Numbered from the stretch's first letter, positions 39,527 to 48,285 are shown. The stretch: DNA of 64,000 nucleotides from Roseomonas fluvialis (GCF_022846615.1 NZ_AP025637.1:3063001-3127000), one strand, 5' to 3'. Made by a program: numbers and translations. Notes: generated by a model from the letters alone, not told the origin.

Positions 39527-41053
39527 ATGAAACTCCACCCCGTGAAGGTCCACCCGTCCAAGTCGCTGCTCAAGCGCGAGGACCAGCTCGCCTGGAAGAT
39601 GGCCGGCGTCGCCGTCGACAAGGTCCCGGTCGAGAAAGACGTGCAGGAGATGATCATCAACCGGGTGATCGACAACGCGTCGGTCGCGATCGCGGCAATC
39701 AACCGCCGCCCGGTCGTCTCGGCGCGCGGCATGGCGCTGGGGCACGCGAAGAAGGCGGGCGGCGCGCAGGTCTTTGGCGTGAAGGCGGCGACCACCGTCT
39801 CCCCGGAATGGGCGGCCTGGGCGAACGGGACCGCGGTGCGCGAGCTGGACATGCACGACACCTTCCTCGCCGCCGACTATTCGCACCCGGGCGACAACAT
39901 CCCGCCGATCCTCGCGGTGGCGCAGGCGATGGGGAAGTCGGGGCGCGACCTGATCCGCGGCCTGGCCACCGGCTACGAGCTGCATGTCGACCTGGTGCGC
40001 GCGATCTGCCTGCACGAGCACAAGGTGGACCACATCGCGCATCTGTGCCCGGCCGCCGCGGCCGGCATCGGCACGCTGCTGGGGCTGAAGCAGGAGGTGG
40101 TGTTCCAGTCGATCCAGCAGGCGCTGCACACCTCCGTCTCGTTCCGCCAGTCGCGCAAGGGGGAGATCAGTTCCTGGAAGGCCTATGCCCCCGCCCATGC
40201 CGGCAAGCTGGCGGTCGAGGCGGTCGATCGCTGCATGCGCGGCGAGGGCGCGCCCTCTCCTATATATGAGGGCGAGGACAGCGTGATCGCCTGGGTGCTG
40301 GCCGGCCGGTCGAACCGCGGCGACGTGTACGGCCCGGTCTACTACCAGGTGCCGCTGCCCGAGGCCGGCGAAGCGAAGCGCGCGATCATGGCGACCTACA
40401 CCAAGGAACACTCGGCAGAGTACCAGTCGCAGGCGCTGATCGACCTGGCGTTCCGCATGCGCGAGCAGATCCGCGACATGGAGGACATCGCAAAGGTTGT
40501 GATCCACACCTCCCACCACACGCATTACGTGATCGGCACCGGCGCGAACGACCCGCAGAAGATGGACCCGAAGGCGTCGCGCGAAACGCTCGACCATTCC
40601 ATCATGTACATCTTCGCGGTCGCGCTGCAGGACGGGCGCTGGCACCACGTGGACAGCTATGCGCCCAAGCGTGCCGGGCGCGCCGACACGGTGCGGCTGT
40701 GGCACAAGATCGAGACGAAGGAAGATCCCGAGTGGACCCGCAAGTACCACTCGAAGGACCCTGACGAGCTGGCCTTCGGCGGGCGCGTCGAGATCGTGAT
40801 GAAGGACGGCAGCCGCATCGTCGACGAATTGGGCGTGGCCAATGCGCACCCGAACGGCGCGCGCCCCTTCGCCCGCGACCAGTACATCGGCAAGTTCCGC
40901 ACCCTGACCGAGGGCATCCTGTCGACTCGCGAGGCCAATCGCTTCCTCGAGGTGGTGCAGGACCTGCCGCGGCTGAAGGCGGGCGAGCTCGGCGCGCTGA
41001 ACGTGGCGCTGCCGGCCGGTGGGCTGCTCGACAGCAAGCCCGGCATCTTCTGA
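39527..41053 (+). CDS. prpD: 2-methylcitrate dehydratase (MmgE/PrpD family)
   Basis: A 508-residue MmgE/PrpD-family dehydratase: [19 protein letters not shown], the [16 protein letters not shown]-type active-site helix (as [20 protein letters not shown]), [14 protein letters not shown], the catalytic-loop [18 protein letters not shown] and [15 protein letters not shown]. PrpD converts 2-methylcitrate to 2-methyl-cis-aconitate. GGGAGC precedes the ATG. The longer frame upstream runs through the amidohydrolase and LysR genes and is not real. The run continues with GNAT and prpC; prpB is not in the window. Confidence 0.87.
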   Translation: MKLHPVKVHPSKSLLKREDQLAWKMAGVAVDKVPVEKDVQEMIINRVIDNASVAIAAINRRPVVSARGMALGHAKKAGGAQVFGVKAATTVSPEWAAWANGTAVRELDMHDTFLAADYSHPGDNIPPILAVAQAMGKSGRDLIRGLATGYELHVDLVRAICLHEHKVDHIAHLCPAAAAGIGTLLGLKQEVVFQSIQQALHTSVSFRQSRKGEISSWKAYAPAHAGKLAVEAVDRCMRGEGAPSPIYEGEDSVIAWVLAGRSNRGDVYGPVYYQVPLPEAGEAKRAIMATYTKEHSAEYQSQALIDLAFRMREQIRDMEDIAKVVIHTSHHTHYVIGTGANDPQKMDPKASRETLDHSIMYIFAVALQDGRWHHVDSYAPKRAGRADTVRLWHKIETKEDPEWTRKYHSKDPDELAFGGRVEIVMKDGSRIVDELGVANAHPNGARPFARDQYIGKFRTLTEGILSTREANRFLEVVQDLPRLKAGELGALNVALPAGGLLDSKPGIF

Positions 41054-41060
41054 GGGCAGC

Positions 41061-41570
41061 ATGGGCGCGGCGGTCTGGCTGCGGTCGGCGGGGGTGTCGG
41101 ATGCGCTGAGCCTCGCGCGCCTGCACCACGCCGCCCGCGCCGCTGCCATGCCGGGGCTTCGCGAAGCCCATGGCATCGACGACGTGGCGCGTTGGATCGC
41201 CACGGTCCTGATGGTGCGTCACGCGGTCCGCGTCGCCGACCACGGCGACGGGCCGGTCGGATACATCGGCTACGGTCAGGACGACCGGCATGGGCCGATG
41301 GTGCTGCACCTTTATCTCGACCCGGCCTGGACGCGGCGCGGGATCGGGTCGCGGCTGCTGGTGGAGGCGACCGCCGAACTCGGGTCGCGCCTCAGCCTGT
41401 TCTGCATCGCGCGCAATGCCGGCGCGCGGGCCTTCTATGAATCGCATGGCTTCCGCATCGCCGCCACGAGCGACGGCGCGGGCACGGAGGAAGGAGAGCC
41501 CGACATCCTGTTCGTCAGGGATGGCGCGGCTCCGGTCATCACACGCAAGCAAGCGGGAGCAACCCCATGA
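41061..41570 (+). CDS. GNAT-family acetyltransferase
   Basis: A 169-residue GNAT protein. The acetyl-CoA loop is LDPAWTRRGIGSRLLVEATAELG (R/Q-x-x-G-x-G/A as RRGIGS) and the C-terminal FCIARNAGARAFYESHGF is the motif-B end. Its ATG lies seven bases after prpD with a GAGGG ribosome site, and its stop overlaps prpC by four bases (ATGA). The tight packing suggests that it acts on an enzyme or metabolite of the methylcitrate pathway. Lysine acetylation of acyl-CoA enzymes is a known theme in propionate metabolism, but this link is inference. Confidence 0.83.
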   Translation: MGAAVWLRSAGVSDALSLARLHHAARAAAMPGLREAHGIDDVARWIATVLMVRHAVRVADHGDGPVGYIGYGQDDRHGPMVLHLYLDPAWTRRGIGSRLLVEATAELGSRLSLFCIARNAGARAFYESHGFRIAATSDGAGTEEGEPDILFVRDGAAPVITRKQAGATP

Positions 41571-42700
41571 GCGACACCCCCGACATCCGGAAGGGCCTGG
41601 TCGGCGTCTATGCCGATGTCTCCGCCGTCTCGAAGGTCATGCCGGAGACGAACTCCCTGACCTATCGCGGCTATCCGGTGCAGGACCTGTGCGAGAACGC
41701 GTCCTTCGACGAGACGGCCTATCTGCTCTGGCACGGTGAACTGCCGACCGCCGGGCAGCTCACCGCCTTCCGCACGCAGGAGAAGGCGAACCGCGCGCTA
41801 TCCCCCACCCTGCTGCGGGTGCTGGCGGAATTCCCGAAATCCGCGCACCCGATGGATGCGCTGCGCACCGCCGTGTCCTTCATGGGCATGGAGGACCCCG
41901 AGGCGGCGGACATCTCGGACGCGGCGCAGCGGCGCAAGGCGATGCGCCTGCTGGCCAAGATCCCGACCGCGGTGGCGGCGACCAACCGGATCTCGAAGGG
42001 GCTGGCGCCGATCGCGCCCGACCAGGGCCTGCCGTTCTGCGAGAACTTCTTCCACATGGTGTTCGGGAAGGTGCCGGCGCCGGAGGTCATCAAGGCCTTC
42101 GACGTCTCGATGATCCTGTATGCCGAGCACACCTTCAACGCCTCGACCTACACGGCCAGGCTTGTCACGTCGTCCATGTCGGACATGCATTCGGCGATCA
42201 CGGCGGCGATCGGCAGCCTCAAGGGCCCGCTGCATGGCGGCGCGAACGAGGCGGTGATGCACATGCTCAAGGAGATCCCCTCCCCCGACGTGGCCGAGGC
42301 CTGGCTGCGCGAGCGCTTCGACCACAAGGCGCTGGTGATGGGCTTCGGGCACCGTGTCTACAAGACCGGCGACTCGCGCGTGCCCACCATGAAGAAATAC
42401 GCCGAGGTGATGGCCCGGGTGGTGGGGGATGAACGGTGGATGAAGACCTCCGCCGTGCTGGCGCAGGTCATGCTGACGGAGAAGAACATCCACCCGAACC
42501 TCGATTTCCCGGCGGGGCCTGCCTACTACCTGATGGGCTTCGACATCCCGATGTTCACGCCGATCTTCGTGTGTTCGCGCATCACCGGCTGGGCGGCACA
42601 TGTGCTGGAACAGGGTGCGGACAACCGGCTGATCCGCCCGCTGTCGCACTACACCGGCGTGACGGAGCGCGCGGTGGTGCCGCTGGCGTCGCGCGGGTAG
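41567..42700 (+). CDS. prpC: Citrate / 2-methylcitrate synthase
   Basis: A 377-residue citrate-synthase-family enzyme. The active-site blocks are GPLHGGANEAV (His), VMGFGHRVYKTGDSR (His) and HPNLDFPAGPAYYLMGF (Asp), with the IFVCSRITGWAAHVLEQ Arg helix. The length and RGYPVQDL N-terminus fit the short 2-methylcitrate synthase type. With prpD just upstream, condensation of propionyl-CoA with oxaloacetate is the likely reaction. The stop codon lies within a 24-bp tandem repeat that continues downstream. Confidence 0.87.
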   Translation: MSDTPDIRKGLVGVYADVSAVSKVMPETNSLTYRGYPVQDLCENASFDETAYLLWHGELPTAGQLTAFRTQEKANRALSPTLLRVLAEFPKSAHPMDALRTAVSFMGMEDPEAADISDAAQRRKAMRLLAKIPTAVAATNRISKGLAPIAPDQGLPFCENFFHMVFGKVPAPEVIKAFDVSMILYAEHTFNASTYTARLVTSSMSDMHSAITAAIGSLKGPLHGGANEAVMHMLKEIPSPDVAEAWLRERFDHKALVMGFGHRVYKTGDSRVPTMKKYAEVMARVVGDERWMKTSAVLAQVMLTEKNIHPNLDFPAGPAYYLMGFDIPMFTPIFVCSRITGWAAHVLEQGADNRLIRPLSHYTGVTERAVVPLASRG

Positions 42701-42758
42701 CGCGCGAACGCGGCGCGCGGGTAGCGCGCGAACGCGGCGCGCGGGTAGCGCGCGAACG
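42694..42758. repeat. 24-bp tandem repeat, about 2.7 copies
   Basis: Unit CGGGTAGCGCGCGAACGCGG plus CGCG occurs at 42694-42717, 42718-42741 and partially at 42742-42758. The first unit contains the prpC stop TAG. Because 24 is a multiple of three, loss of the TAG in one unit would extend the protein by in-frame repeats, a simple slippage hotspot. Confidence 0.85.
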
Positions 42759-43476
42759 TCGGCGGGCGGGTTGCACGTCGGTGCGGCGGGCGGGTCGCGC
42801 GCCGGCACGTCGGGCACGTCGAGCGCCCGCACACCGCGCGGGTCTCGCGCTTTTGGGACGCGCGAGTGTGCGCGTCCCGCTGCCATGATCGCGCCACGAT
42901 GCACGACCGCGCACACGACGCGCGACGCGAAAAGCGCGACGCGCACGCAACACCGATGGATCACGATGAGCGACGACGCGCATTTTGCGCGCGCGCATGT
43001 GCGGATTCTGTTGACACACATATTGCGCGTGCAGATAGCGTGATGTGCGCGCGAATCATCTTGTGCGATTCGTCGGATTGGTTCTGCACCACGCGCCGCA
43101 CGATCATCGTCGCGGCAGCATGCAGTGAAACCGAACGACGCATCGATGGGTTGAAACGCCGCAGCAGGGAAGGACGGTCCATGGACCGCAGGCTCATCGG
43201 ACAGGCGGCGCACCACACCGCCCATCCGGCACCGCCAGCCGGCACCGCCACGGTGCACGGCATGGACGGCCGAGAGGTCGGAGGCAGCGCGCGGCGGAAC
43301 ACCACCGCACGTCGCACCGGCGCCTGCATCATGGGGCTCACCGCACGGGAACGACGGCGCGCGACGGGATCCGCGCGCTTCGCATCCGCCCGCGCCCATC
43401 TGCTGTACCCCCCGGGGCCTGCGCGCCGATGCGCGACGTCCCCGCTTCACCGGAACGCATGGAGACACCACGCATC
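42759..43476. other. Long non-coding leader region of the histone H1-like gene
   Basis: About 700 bases without a credible gene. The left third is dominated by alternating CG and CGCG runs (for example CGACGCGCGACGCGAAAAGC, then GCGCGACGCG); the middle is AT-richer. Open frames on either strand here have Arg/Ala/Pro/His composition and no domain. It is probably the 5' region of the H1-like gene. Confidence 0.55.
43011..43039 (+). promoter_or_regulatory. Candidate sigma70 promoter for the H1-like gene
   Basis: TTGACA (43011-43016) is a perfect -35 box. After 17 bases comes GATAGC (43034-43039), a partial -10. A transcript from here would have a 5' leader of about 430 bases before the H1-like ATG. 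TGTGCG recurs nearby on either side (42999, 43044, 43073 regions). Confidence 0.4.
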
Positions 43477-43989
43477 ATGACCGACATCATCGAGACCACC
43501 GACGCCGAAGGCGCCGAGCCGCGCGCCCAGGCGATGGCGATGGCCGCCGCGAAGAAGAAGGCGCCCGCCAAGAAGAAGCCGGCCGCTAAGAAGGCCGCGC
43601 CGAAGAAGGCCGCCGCCAAGAAGGCCGCGCCCAAGAAGGCCGCTGCCAAGAAGAAGCCGGCTGCCAAGAAGGCCGCGCCGAAGAAGGCCGCCGCCAAGAA
43701 GGCCGCGCCCAAGAAGGCCGCTGCCAAGAAGAAGCCGGCTGCCAAGAAGGCCGCGCCGAAGAAGGCCGCCGCCAAGAAGCCGGCCGCCAAGAAGGCCGCT
43801 CCGAAGAAGGCCGCGGCCAAGAAGCCGGCCGCCAAGAAGGCCGCTCCGAAGAAGGCCGCGGCCAAGAAGCCTGCCGTGAAGTCCTCGGCCCGTTCGGAGG
43901 CCGCGAAGAAGGCCGCCGCCACGCGCGCCGCGAAGAAGGCCGCCGCCGCCGCCGCGGCAGCGCCCGCGTCCGACACCACGGCGAGCTGA
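43477..43989 (+). CDS. Histone H1-like Lys/Ala/Pro-repeat DNA-binding protein
   Basis: A 170-residue, extremely basic protein. A short acidic head (MTDIIETTDAEGAEP) is followed by near-perfect repeats of AAPKKAAAKKAAPKKAAAKK with AKKKPAAKK spacers to about residue 130, then SARSEAAKKAAATRAAKK and an Ala-rich tail. This is the AAKKP-type histone H1-like family known in Acetobacteraceae and in some betaproteobacteria and chlamydiae; it binds DNA or RNA nonspecifically and compacts the chromosome. GGAGA precedes the ATG at 11 bases. The repeats are also direct repeats at DNA level and could vary by slippage. An ATG 18 bases upstream is a possible alternative start. Confidence 0.85.
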   Translation: MTDIIETTDAEGAEPRAQAMAMAAAKKKAPAKKKPAAKKAAPKKAAAKKAAPKKAAAKKKPAAKKAAPKKAAAKKAAPKKAAAKKKPAAKKAAPKKAAAKKPAAKKAAPKKAAAKKPAAKKAAPKKAAAKKPAVKSSARSEAAKKAAATRAAKKAAAAAAAAPASDTTAS

Positions 43990-44011
43990 CGACAGCGCCG
44001 ATCCCGGCGTC

Positions 44012-44049
44012 GGGGCGCCGTCCGCGCAAGCGGGCGGCGCCCCTTTCGC
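44012..44049 (+). terminator. Intrinsic terminator after the H1-like gene
   Basis: A 14-base stem GGGGCGCCGTCCGC (44012-44025), loop GCAA and GCGGGCGGCGCCCC (44030-44043) with one G-T pair is followed by TTTCGCTTT. Confidence 0.85.
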
Positions 44050-44061
44050 TTTGAGACCCCG

Positions 44062-44523
44062 ATGATCATCGCCGCCCTGCCGCCGGACCAGCGCCATCGC
44101 CTCGCCCCGCTGCTCGAGGCCTACGCCGCCGAGATGCGCGACACACTGGCGGGATCTCGCCCCGCATCCGGGGCGGCCGCTGCCGCGCTGCTCGCCGCCG
44201 ATGCGCGCACCGAGGTGCTGGCAGCGACTGAAGGGGCAGACATCCTTGCCTTCGCCATCGTCTTCGACCTGCCCGAGGCGGTCTTCGCACGGCGCTGCGG
44301 CGCGCTCGACGACCTGTTCGTGCGCGCCGATCGCCGCGGCAAGGGTATCGCCCGCGCGATGATCGGCGCCCTTGTCGCGCTGGGGCGCGAACGTGGGTGG
44401 TCCCACCTGCGCTGGATCGTGCCCGAGGCCGACCACGGCGCGATCGCGTTGTACGAACGCATCGCCGAGCGCGCCGACTGGCGGTCCTACGTGATCCGGC
44501 TGGACCGCGAGGCCTCCCTGTAG
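44062..44523 (+). CDS. GNAT-family acetyltransferase
   Basis: A 153-residue GNAT: MIIAALPPDQRHRLAPLLEA start, IVFDLPEAVFARRCGALDDLFV strand, acetyl-CoA loop ADRRGKGIARAMIGALVALG and YERIAERADW end. It lies just after the H1-like terminator and between two terminators, so it is probably a monocistronic unit. Lysine acetylation of the adjacent basic DNA-binding protein is an attractive but unsupported idea. Confidence 0.82.
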   Translation: MIIAALPPDQRHRLAPLLEAYAAEMRDTLAGSRPASGAAAAALLAADARTEVLAATEGADILAFAIVFDLPEAVFARRCGALDDLFVRADRRGKGIARAMIGALVALGRERGWSHLRWIVPEADHGAIALYERIAERADWRSYVIRLDREASL

Positions 44524-44528
44524 CGCGC

Positions 44529-44552
44529 GGGCGCCGCCCCGGGCGGCGCCCC
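44529..44552. terminator. Hairpin between GNAT and MBL hydrolase (bidirectional)
   Basis: GGGCGCCGCC (44529-44538) pairs with GGCGGCGCCC across the centre. It lies between convergent genes and lacks a T-run on the plus strand; it may end both transcripts. Confidence 0.6.
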
Positions 44553-44558
44553 GCTGCG

Positions 44559-45437
44559 CTAGGTGGCCGCGAAGGCCTCCCCCTCACGCATCGCCTGGCC
44601 TTCCGCCGCCAGCTTGATCAGGTGCGCGAGCAGGCTGCGTGCGGCCGCCGGCACCAGGCGCTCATCCAGCGCAGGGCCATAGACGGCGCCGACCAGGTCG
44701 CGCGCGGTGGCGCGCTTCGCGCGTCGCAGCGCCTCCAGCACCATCGCCTCGCGCTCGATCCGATGCGCGGCCAGCGCGGCCATGAAGGGTTGGGGCTCGG
44801 GCAGCGGCGGGCCGTGGCCAGGCAGGAACAGCCGGTCGTCGCGCGCGCGCAGCCGCGCCAGCGACGCCATGTACGCCGCCATGTCGCCATCCGGCGGGCT
44901 GACCACGGTGGTCGACCACGACATGACGTGGTCGGCGCTGAACAGGATGCCGGTGCCCTCCAGCGCGAAGCACAGATGGTTGGCGCAATGGCCGGGCGTG
45001 TGGATGGAGCGCAGCGACCAGCCGAGCCCGCCGACCTCCCCGCCATCGGGCACCGTCACGTCGGGCAGGAAGGAATGGTCGCCGCCCTCCCCGCCCTGGT
45101 CGGGTGGTGTCAGGTGCGGGCCGAAGCCGAAGCTGGTCGCCCCCGTCGCCTCGCGCAGCGCGGCCACGCCCGGCGAATGGTCGCGATGAGTGTGGGAGAC
45201 GAGGATGTGGGTGATGCGCTCGCCCTGCGTCGCGCGCAGGATGGCGCGCAGGTGGTCGGCATCCTCGGGCCCGGGGTCGAGCACGGCAACCGACGGTCCC
45301 TCGCCGATGATCCAGGTATTCGTGCCGCGGAAGGTGAAGGGGCCGGGATTGCCGCACAGCACGCGGCGCACGCCGGGCGCCACTTGCTGCACCTCGCCCG
45401 GCGGCAGCGTGTCGTCCTTCAGGAAGGGGATGCTCAT
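44559..45437 (-). CDS. MBL-fold metallo-hydrolase (glyoxalase II/LACTB2-like)
   Basis: A 292-residue metallo-beta-lactamase-fold hydrolase. The metal motif is VSHTHRDHSPGVAAL (HxHxDH), followed by HTPGHCANHLCFAL (His), LFSADHVMSWSTTVV (Asp) and FLPGHGPPLPEP (His). A C-terminal winged-helix follows (RDLVGAVYGPALDERLVPAA). This two-domain layout is typical of LACTB2-type nucleases and thioester hydrolases. It overlaps the EamA gene by four bases. Confidence 0.87.
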   Translation of the reverse strand: MSIPFLKDDTLPPGEVQQVAPGVRRVLCGNPGPFTFRGTNTWIIGEGPSVAVLDPGPEDADHLRAILRATQGERITHILVSHTHRDHSPGVAALREATGATSFGFGPHLTPPDQGGEGGDHSFLPDVTVPDGGEVGGLGWSLRSIHTPGHCANHLCFALEGTGILFSADHVMSWSTTVVSPPDGDMAAYMASLARLRARDDRLFLPGHGPPLPEPQPFMAALAAHRIEREAMVLEALRRAKRATARDLVGAVYGPALDERLVPAAARSLLAHLIKLAAEGQAMREGEAFAAT

Positions 45438-46339
45438 TCTTTCCTCCGCTGCCGGGCGCGCCTGATTTCGCGGTGCAGGATGTACAGGCCCGAGGCGACG
45501 ATCAGCGCCGCACCGCCCAGCGTGCTCCAGCCCGGCGCATCCGAGAAGACCACCCAGCCGATCGCCACCGACCACAGGATCGAGGTGTAGGAATAGGGCC
45601 CGAGCGCCGAGACCTGGGCCGACGCGTACGCCTCGGTCAGCATGATCTGCGCGACACCGCCGATCAGCCCGACCAGCACCAGCAGGAACAGTTCGAAGAA
45701 GGTCGGCGTGGTCCAGAAGAAGGGCAGCGCCACCAGGGTGAAGGCGGTCATCAGCAGCGACTGCCACAGCACGATGGTGGCGGAGGATTCCGTGGCCGAG
45801 AGCGAACGCACCAGCAGCGTGGTGGCGGCCGACCACACCCCCTGCGCGACCGCCACGGCCATGCCGATCGCCACGACCTGGTTGGGTCCGCTGCCCTGGA
45901 AGGCGCCATCCCCCAGCGCGATCACCATGATACCCGCGAAGCCCAGCAGAACGGCGGACCAGCGATGGATGCCGACCTTCTCGCCCAGGAACGGGATGGA
46001 CAGCAGCGTGACGAACAGCGGCGTGGTGTAGGTCAGCGCCGTCTGCTCGGCCAGCGGCAGCACGGTCAGCGCATAGAAGGAACAGCCCTGCGCCATGGTG
46101 CCGGTGAAGGCGCGCACGATGTGGGCCGGGAAGCGCCTGGTGCGCAGCAGCCCCCAGTTCCGCCCGCGCGCCGCGATCACGAACATCACCGGCAGGGCGA
46201 AGGCCGAGCGGAAGAACATCGTCTCGACGAAGTGGATGTTCTCGCTCAGCCCCTTGATGAGCGCCGACATGATGGTGAAGAGCGCCGTGGCGCCGAGCAT
46301 GAGCAGGGCGCCACGGCGGATGTCGTGGCGCAGCGGCAC
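45434..46339 (-). CDS. EamA/DMT-family exporter, copy 1
   Basis: A 301-residue protein with ten hydrophobic helices in two EamA repeats (LFTIMSALIKGLSENIHFVE in the first, AQIMLTEAYASAQVSALGPY in the second, the latter the family's conserved AxxxAPxSxLxPxxY region). I chose the GTG start (reads MPLRHDIRRGALLML) because the longer N-terminus runs into a palindromic intergenic repeat. It probably exports a small metabolite. A paralogue lies immediately upstream. Confidence 0.83.
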   Translation of the reverse strand: MPLRHDIRRGALLMLGATALFTIMSALIKGLSENIHFVETMFFRSAFALPVMFVIAARGRNWGLLRTRRFPAHIVRAFTGTMAQGCSFYALTVLPLAEQTALTYTTPLFVTLLSIPFLGEKVGIHRWSAVLLGFAGIMVIALGDGAFQGSGPNQVVAIGMAVAVAQGVWSAATTLLVRSLSATESSATIVLWQSLLMTAFTLVALPFFWTTPTFFELFLLVLVGLIGGVAQIMLTEAYASAQVSALGPYSYTSILWSVAIGWVVFSDAPGWSTLGGAALIVASGLYILHREIRRARQRRKE

Positions 46340-46446
46340 TAGAGCATCACCCGCACGAGCGGAACCGTTCGGGCGGATGGAGATGCTCGGAAACACACAT
46401 CGGCCGAGTGCACGGCGTCAGCCCTGGCGAACGGCATGCGCTCTAG
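46339..46446. repeat. Palindromic AGAGCAT-type intergenic element
   Basis: Outer arms CTAGAGC (46339-46345) and GCTCTAG (46440-46446) and inner arms CCGTTCG (46365-46371) and CGAACGG (46428-46434) are inverted repeats. The element fills the gap between the two EamA genes and touches the start of one and the stop of the other. It resembles widespread alphaproteobacterial intergenic palindromes with AGAGCAT ends. Confidence 0.65.
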
Positions 46447-47372
46447 CCGTCCCGCCGTTCCTGGGCGCGGCGCACCCTCTCGCGATGCAGGTTGTACAGC
46501 CCGGCGACGATCACGATCACGGCCCCCCCCACCGTCGTCCAGGCCGGTATCTCGACCCAGATCAGGAAGCCCAAGATGCCCCCGATCAGCAGCGGCGAAT
46601 ACTCGTAAGGCGCGAGCGCCGAGACCGGGGCCAGCGCGAAGGCGCGCGCGAACAGGATATGCGCGATGGCATTGGCCACGCCGAAGAACACCAGCGCGAC
46701 GATCACGCCCGGCCCGGGCAAGGTGTCCGGCGCCGGGAAGGCAGGCAGCAGCACCAGTCCCATCGGAATATGCGCGATCATCAGCCAGAAGGCGATCGCC
46801 CCCGGCGTATCGGTGGCGGACAGCACGCGCGTCCAGATGCGCGTCACCGCCATCGCCACCACGGCCACCATCAGGAAGGGTGTCTCGAACCGCCACAGGT
46901 CCCCGCCGGGCTGCAGCATGAACAGCACGCCCCCGAAGCCGACCAGGGTCGAGGTCCAGCGCCGCCACCGCACCTGCTCGCCCAGCATCGGGATGGCCAG
47001 CAGCGTCATCAGCAGCGGCGCGGCGGCGGCGATGGCATAGGAATCGACCAGCGCCATGCCCGACAGCCAGGCCCAGTACCAGGTGGCCGAGACGCCGCAA
47101 TGCAACACCCCGCGCACCGCGAGCAGCCTGCCGTTGACCGGCGCGATGCCGCGCCCGCGCGTGATGGCGAGCACGGCCAGCGCGCCGATCACCCCGCGCG
47201 CGATCATGGACACTGCGACGCCCACTTCGGGCAGCGCCCATTTCACCGCCACATCGGCCCCGGTGATGACCAGGTAGGCCGACAGGATCAGCAGGATGCC
47301 GCGAACGGATTCGGCGCCGGTCGGCACGCTGAGGCCGCGGATGCGCAGGCGTGCGGTCTCAGTCACGGCCAA
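46443..47372 (-). CDS. EamA/DMT-family exporter, copy 2
   Basis: A 309-residue ten-helix DMT protein: GILLILSAYLVITGADVAVK first repeat, FARAFALAPVSALAPYEYSPL second-repeat signature, and a basic tail (YNLHRERVRRAQERRDG) that matches copy 1 (YILHREIRRARQRRKE). It is a diverged tandem duplicate of the previous gene, and its stop codon lies in the palindromic repeat. Export of a small metabolite is inferred from the family. Confidence 0.85.
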   Translation of the reverse strand: MAVTETARLRIRGLSVPTGAESVRGILLILSAYLVITGADVAVKWALPEVGVAVSMIARGVIGALAVLAITRGRGIAPVNGRLLAVRGVLHCGVSATWYWAWLSGMALVDSYAIAAAAPLLMTLLAIPMLGEQVRWRRWTSTLVGFGGVLFMLQPGGDLWRFETPFLMVAVVAMAVTRIWTRVLSATDTPGAIAFWLMIAHIPMGLVLLPAFPAPDTLPGPGVIVALVFFGVANAIAHILFARAFALAPVSALAPYEYSPLLIGGILGFLIWVEIPAWTTVGGAVIVIVAGLYNLHRERVRRAQERRDG

Positions 47373-47535
47373 GTCCGCGGTGCGCCGGCAGGGTGAGGAA
47401 GCGGTTCGATGGACGTATCATGGAGTTGGTTGCGCATCCTCGGGGCGATGCGCGCAGGAAGCAACACGAACCCGCATACGTATCGAACCGCGCCTGCCAT
47501 GTTCCAGCCTTGCTGCGGTGCAATGCTGCCTCCCC

Positions 47536-48267
47536 GTGGAACCCGACGAATACGATTTGATGGACGCGGCCGAGGCGCGCATGTGGTGGTACCGTGCCCT
47601 GCATGCCCGCGTGACGGATGCGCTGCTGCGCCGTCCGGGGCCTGGTGGCGTGGTGCTCGATGCCGGGTGCGGCACCGGGGGGTTGCTGGCGCGCCTGGTG
47701 CCGCTGGCGCGGCCGCTGGCGGGGCTGGAGTTCAACCCGGCCGCCGCTTTGCGGGCGGCGGCGAAGTCCGGCGCGACGGTGGCGGCGGGGGATGCGAACC
47801 GCCTGCCCTTCGCCGATGCCGCCTTCGGGGCGCTCACCTCCTGCGACGTTCTATGCCATCGCGCGGTGGATCCGCCGGCCGCGCTTGCGGAGTTCCATCG
47901 GGTACTCGCGCCGGGCGGGACGCTGGTGCTGAACCTTCCGGCCTATAACTGGATGCATTCGGCGCATGACGAACGTGTCCACAACTCACGGCGATTCACC
48001 GCCGGCGGAGCCCGCGCACTGGTCGCCAGCGCTGGATTCGCGGCCATCGAGGCGCGCTACTGGAACGCGCTGCTGCTCCCGCTGATGATCCTGCAGCGCA
48101 AGGTCCTGAAATCCGACGCCGCGCATGATTCCAGTGACGTCGCCCCCTTCCCGCCATGGCTCGATGCCACGCTGCATGGCGTGACGGCGGCCGAGCGCGC
48201 CCTTGCCCGCCTCGGCCTGCGCTATCCTGCAGGCGGGTCCATCCTGATGGTCGCGACGCGGCCCTGA
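47536..48267 (+). CDS. SAM-dependent methyltransferase
   Basis: A 243-residue class I methyltransferase. The start region EPDEYDLMDAAEARMWWYRALH is typical of a family preceding DPM-type glycosyltransferases. Motif I is GVVLDAGCGTGGLLARL, with GDANRLPFADAAFGALTSCDVL and LAPGGTLVLNLPAY. The GTG start was picked to include the conserved YDxMDxAE start. It adjoins the GT2 gene directly on the same strand, so both probably serve the same glycolipid pathway. Confidence 0.82.
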   Translation: MEPDEYDLMDAAEARMWWYRALHARVTDALLRRPGPGGVVLDAGCGTGGLLARLVPLARPLAGLEFNPAAALRAAAKSGATVAAGDANRLPFADAAFGALTSCDVLCHRAVDPPAALAEFHRVLAPGGTLVLNLPAYNWMHSAHDERVHNSRRFTAGGARALVASAGFAAIEARYWNALLLPLMILQRKVLKSDAAHDSSDVAPFPPWLDATLHGVTAAERALARLGLRYPAGGSILMVATRP

Positions 48268-48285
48268 ATGTCGGAGAGCCTTTCC

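Noticed and set aside
37931-41053. 1040-codon plus-strand open frame upstream of prpD
   Set aside because: The first half runs antisense to the LysR gene with low-complexity composition; the protein family begins at [10 protein letters not shown].
39470-41203. 577-codon minus-strand frame across prpD
   Set aside because: Composition is the antisense shadow typical of high-GC genes; no domain is seen, and the plus-strand prpD is well supported.
42694-42758. 24-bp repeats as a CRISPR remnant
   Set aside because: Units are contiguous with no spacers, and no cas genes lie near.
41798-43471. 557-codon minus-strand frame across prpC and the H1 leader
   Set aside because: Antisense to citrate synthase for half its length and low-complexity for the rest.
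42866-43480. 204-codon frame in the region before the H1-like gene
   Set aside because: Arg/Ala/His-rich with no strands or known motif; it overlaps a likely promoter and would run into the H1-like start in another frame.
43558-43880. Regular repeats resembling a CRISPR array
   Set aside because: They are coding repeats (AAPKKAAAKK) without spacers.
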